DNA of 8,022 nt from C7867-002 sp964637485 (GTDB lineage: Bacteria > Patescibacteriota > Minisyncoccia > Phycocordibacterales > PALSA-1337), in assembly GCA_964637485.1 (NCBI GenBank), contig CAZWUU010000025.1, positions 1 through 8,022 on the forward strand. Reading direction: 5' to 3'. Shown piece after piece: positions 6,052-8,022 of the stretch (the stretch's first letter is position 1; every line of letters starts with the position of its first letter). A program made the position numbers and the translations under genes. The notes under the pieces are model-generated. The model had not been told where the DNA came from. It searched no databases and was given only the letters and a program-made list of their open reading frames with translations.

Positions 6052-6481
6052 TGGGATTATTTAGTGACGTCTTTATACTATTAAAAAACTCCTTATCCTT
6101 CTCATGTGTAAGCACGCGACTGACATCCTCTATTTTCACCCATTTGGCTTCTGGATTATCAGGATCTGATGGTTTCAATAATGATTGGGACGTTCTAAAT
6201 AGAAACATCGTAATTATCTTTGGTTTACTGATGTCGTCACTCTTGTCCTTATTCATTCTATAGCGTTTGTATGTGCCCAGCTCTCTTATGTATTCCAGCT
6301 CATTGATTCCTGTTTCTTCAGATATTTCTCGAACAGCAGCAGTGTATGCGTCTTCACCAGGATCTATATGACCCTTGGGCAGAGACCAAGAAATACCTCT
6401 CTGATTACATACAGCGACTTCACCGAAAGAGTTTAATACGACCCCTCCGGCGCTCCTCGTCTCTTCCACCTTATTTTCCAT
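6044..6481 (-). CDS. Nudix hydrolase, Ap4A-hydrolase/MutT-like
   Basis: With the start at 6481 the protein has 145 residues. RSAGGVVLN (9-17) opens the Nudix fold. SLPKGHIDPGE leads into a complete Nudix box at 37-59: G37, E43, then REISEETGI with R51, E52, E55 and E56. The AGGVV plus LPKGHI-PGE combination is frequent in bacterial Ap4A hydrolase-like and general Nudix housecleaning enzymes, so the substrate may be a dinucleoside polyphosphate or damaged NTP; the sequence does not decide it. An upstream ATG at 6526 would add 15 residues, but those bases encode the SecA zinc finger in another frame, and the fold begins right after 6481, so I chose 6481. That start overlaps the secA end by 11 bases, and the gene's own stop overlaps the next Nudix start by 8. 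Confidence 0.92.
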   Translation of the reverse strand: MENKVEETRSAGGVVLNSFGEVAVCNQRGISWSLPKGHIDPGEDAYTAAVREISEETGINELEYIRELGTYKRYRMNKDKSDDISKPKIITMFLFRTSQSLLKPSDPDNPEAKWVKIEDVSRVLTHEKDKEFFNSIKTSLNNPNE

Positions 6482-8022
6482 GACACTTTTTATACTTCTT
6501 ACCACTTCCACAAGGGCATGGATCATTTCTGCCAGGCTCTACTGTCTTTCCTGAAGATATAACTTCTGAAACTACTTTGTTCTGACTGTCCCCCTGAACG
6601 ACGTTTTCTGGGTGATTGTCCTTCATGACTGGAACTATGTTTGGAAGCATTTTGAATACTTGATTTAACATCGTCGCACGCATCTCCTTATACAACCTGA
6701 GACCTTCCTTCTTGTATTCAATGAGAGGATCTCTCTGTCCGTAGGCACGCAGACTCACGCTAGACCTCGTATAATCCATAACTTCTAGATGTTCCACCCA
6801 ATACATGTCTATGTTTTGCAACAATACTATCCTTGCAGCAGCCAAAAATGCTTCTCTGCCATATTCTTGGATCTTTTTTTCTACTACTGATCTAGCTTCT
6901 CCATTATCGGCCGTTATTTCTTGCAGATAATCAAAAACATCATCTAAGGTTCCAACGAGCAATCTCTTCCTCTCGCCATAAACCGTCGTTCTTTGATGAT
7001 TGATGACATCATCGAATTCCAAGACTTGCTTTCTGCTATCGAAGTTATATCCTTCGATTTTTTCTTGAGCACTTTCCAGAGATTTCGATATTATCTTGTG
7101 CTCTATCGGCTGATCTTCCGGCATGCCGAGTTTACCCATCATGTTTTTCAGCATATCTGAAGCAAACACTCTCATCAGTTGATCTTCTAGAGAAACATAA
7201 AATTGCGTCTCTCCAGGATCACCCTGTCTGCCGGAGCGACCACGCAACTGGTTATCGATACGTCTTGCTTCATGTCTTTCGGTTCCAAGAACAAATAAAC
7301 CGTCGAGTCTGCGTACTTCTTCATATAATTCCGGAGTATTCGGATTACCACCGAGCTTAACGTCGACTCCTCTGCCGGCCATGTTCGTCGATATTGTCAC
7401 TGCCCCCTTCTTTCCAGCTTGAGCTATAATCTCACCTTCTTTTTCCGCATATTCGGGCTTTGCATTCAAAATAGTATGCGGTATACCCTCTGATTTTAGG
7501 AAACTCGACAATAACTCATTCTTCTCTATGGAAACTGTACCGATGAGGACAGGTTGCCCCTTTGCATGCAATTCTTTTACCTTTCTGGCTATGGCCTTGA
7601 ATTTTCCAGCTTCAGTTCGAAATATTTGATCATTGTGATCCTTTCTGGCAACAGGCTTATTCGTAGGTACTACATACACTTCTAAACCGTAAACTTTGTA
7701 AAATTCCTCAGATGAAGTAGCTGCTGTGCCTGTCATTCCAGATAATTTCGGATATAATCTGAAGAAGTTTTGATACGTTATGGACGCATATGTTCTCGAT
7801 TCTTGCTGGATTTTCACTCCCTCCTTGGCTTCAATAGCCTGATGCAAACCGTCAGACCAGCGTCTTCCCGGCTGAAGTCTACCTGTAAATTCATCGACTA
7901 TGACAACTTCACCGCCTTTTACGACATATTCCTTATTCAAATGAAATAATGCTTTGTCTCTCACAGCAGTTTCCAAATGATGAACGTACTTTATGCCGAC
8001 GTCCGTATATATATTTTCAACT
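6471..8022 (-). CDS. secA: Preprotein translocase ATPase SecA (N-terminus outside window)
   Basis: SecA is the ATPase motor that pushes unfolded proteins through SecYEG. The frame is open to the right edge, giving 516 visible C-terminal residues; no start lies in the window. Recognisable parts in order are VDEFTGRLQPGRRWSDGLHQ, AIEAKEGVKIQQES, LSGMTGTA, VPTNKPV, the helicase-type motif STNMAGRGVDVKLGGN, GTERHEARRIDNQLRGRSGR with QGDPG, VLEFDDVINHQR of the scaffold helix, YWVEHLEVMD, and LRAYGQRDPLIEYKKE. The last 17 residues are a SEC-C zinc finger (DPCPCGSGKKYKKCHGK) that binds SecB or ribosomes in other bacteria. Only 84 residues run from VLEFDDV to the MD after YWVEHLEV, against about 139 in E. 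coli as I recall it, so the helical-wing region is shortened. It is the first visible gene of the secA-Nudix-Nudix-obg cluster. Confidence 0.97.
   Translation of the reverse strand, partial: VENIYTDVGIKYVHHLETAVRDKALFHLNKEYVVKGGEVVIVDEFTGRLQPGRRWSDGLHQAIEAKEGVKIQQESRTYASITYQNFFRLYPKLSGMTGTAATSSEEFYKVYGLEVYVVPTNKPVARKDHNDQIFRTEAGKFKAIARKVKELHAKGQPVLIGTVSIEKNELLSSFLKSEGIPHTILNAKPEYAEKEGEIIAQAGKKGAVTISTNMAGRGVDVKLGGNPNTPELYEEVRRLDGLFVLGTERHEARRIDNQLRGRSGRQGDPGETQFYVSLEDQLMRVFASDMLKNMMGKLGMPEDQPIEHKIISKSLESAQEKIEGYNFDSRKQVLEFDDVINHQRTTVYGERKRLLVGTLDDVFDYLQEITADNGEARSVVEKKIQEYGREAFLAAARIVLLQNIDMYWVEHLEVMDYTRSSVSLRAYGQRDPLIEYKKEGLRLYKEMRATMLNQVFKMLPNIVPVMKDNHPENVVQGDSQNKVVSEVISSGKTVEPGRNDPCPCGSGKKYKKCHGK

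Noticed and set aside
4519..6263. Plus-strand open frames opposite obg and the Nudix genes
   Set aside because: They are antisense to recognised, complete proteins, and their compositions reflect reverse complements of Gly/Lys/Glu-rich coding.

Overview
The window looks like chromosomal DNA from a Candidatus Patescibacteria (CPR) bacterium, most likely of the Parcubacteria group. That placement is an inference from four things: (1) a very long surface protein that starts with a cytoplasmic helix-turn-helix domain, crosses the membrane once and continues as Ser/Thr/Gly-rich phage-tail-fibre-like repeats; (2) an Obg GTPase without a C-terminal extension and with a TKTD G4 motif; (3) a SecA with a shortened helical-wing region; (4) near absence of Shine-Dalgarno sequences. 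TAA, TAG and TGA all end genes and no in-frame TGA occurs inside one, so the standard bacterial code fits and the TGA=Gly code of Gracilibacteria/SR1 does not.

Layout. Positions 1-2071 (minus strand) hold the N-terminal 690 residues of the surface protein, which runs off the left edge. Positions 2072-2388 are an AT-rich divergent intergenic region with a dyad whose arms are outward-facing TTGACA hexamers and a 12-bp direct repeat. Positions 2389-2637 (plus) encode an 82-residue MerR/excisionase-like HTH protein. Positions 2638-3033 are non-coding, with a perfect 16-bp inverted repeat (probable terminator) and an extended -10 promoter. Positions 3034-4479 (plus) encode GatB. A shared terminator region (about 4485-4554) separates it from a converging minus-strand cluster read from the right edge: secA (partial), a Nudix hydrolase, an MTH1-like Nudix hydrolase and obg. 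These four overlap or lie within 12 bases of each other, so they are probably one operon.

How the genes fit together. secA, obg and gatB are housekeeping genes: protein export, ribosome assembly/GTPase checkpoint, and Gln-tRNA/Asn-tRNA formation by transamidation. The two Nudix genes inside the secA-obg cluster suggest nucleotide-pool cleaning made together with essential growth functions. The accessory part is the left third: a membrane-anchored fibre-like protein with an intracellular HTH, divergent from a free-standing HTH protein of related fold. Their shared upstream DNA has candidate operators, so a regulatory link is plausible but unproven. I saw no rRNA, tRNA, CRISPR array, insertion sequence or recognisable riboswitch.
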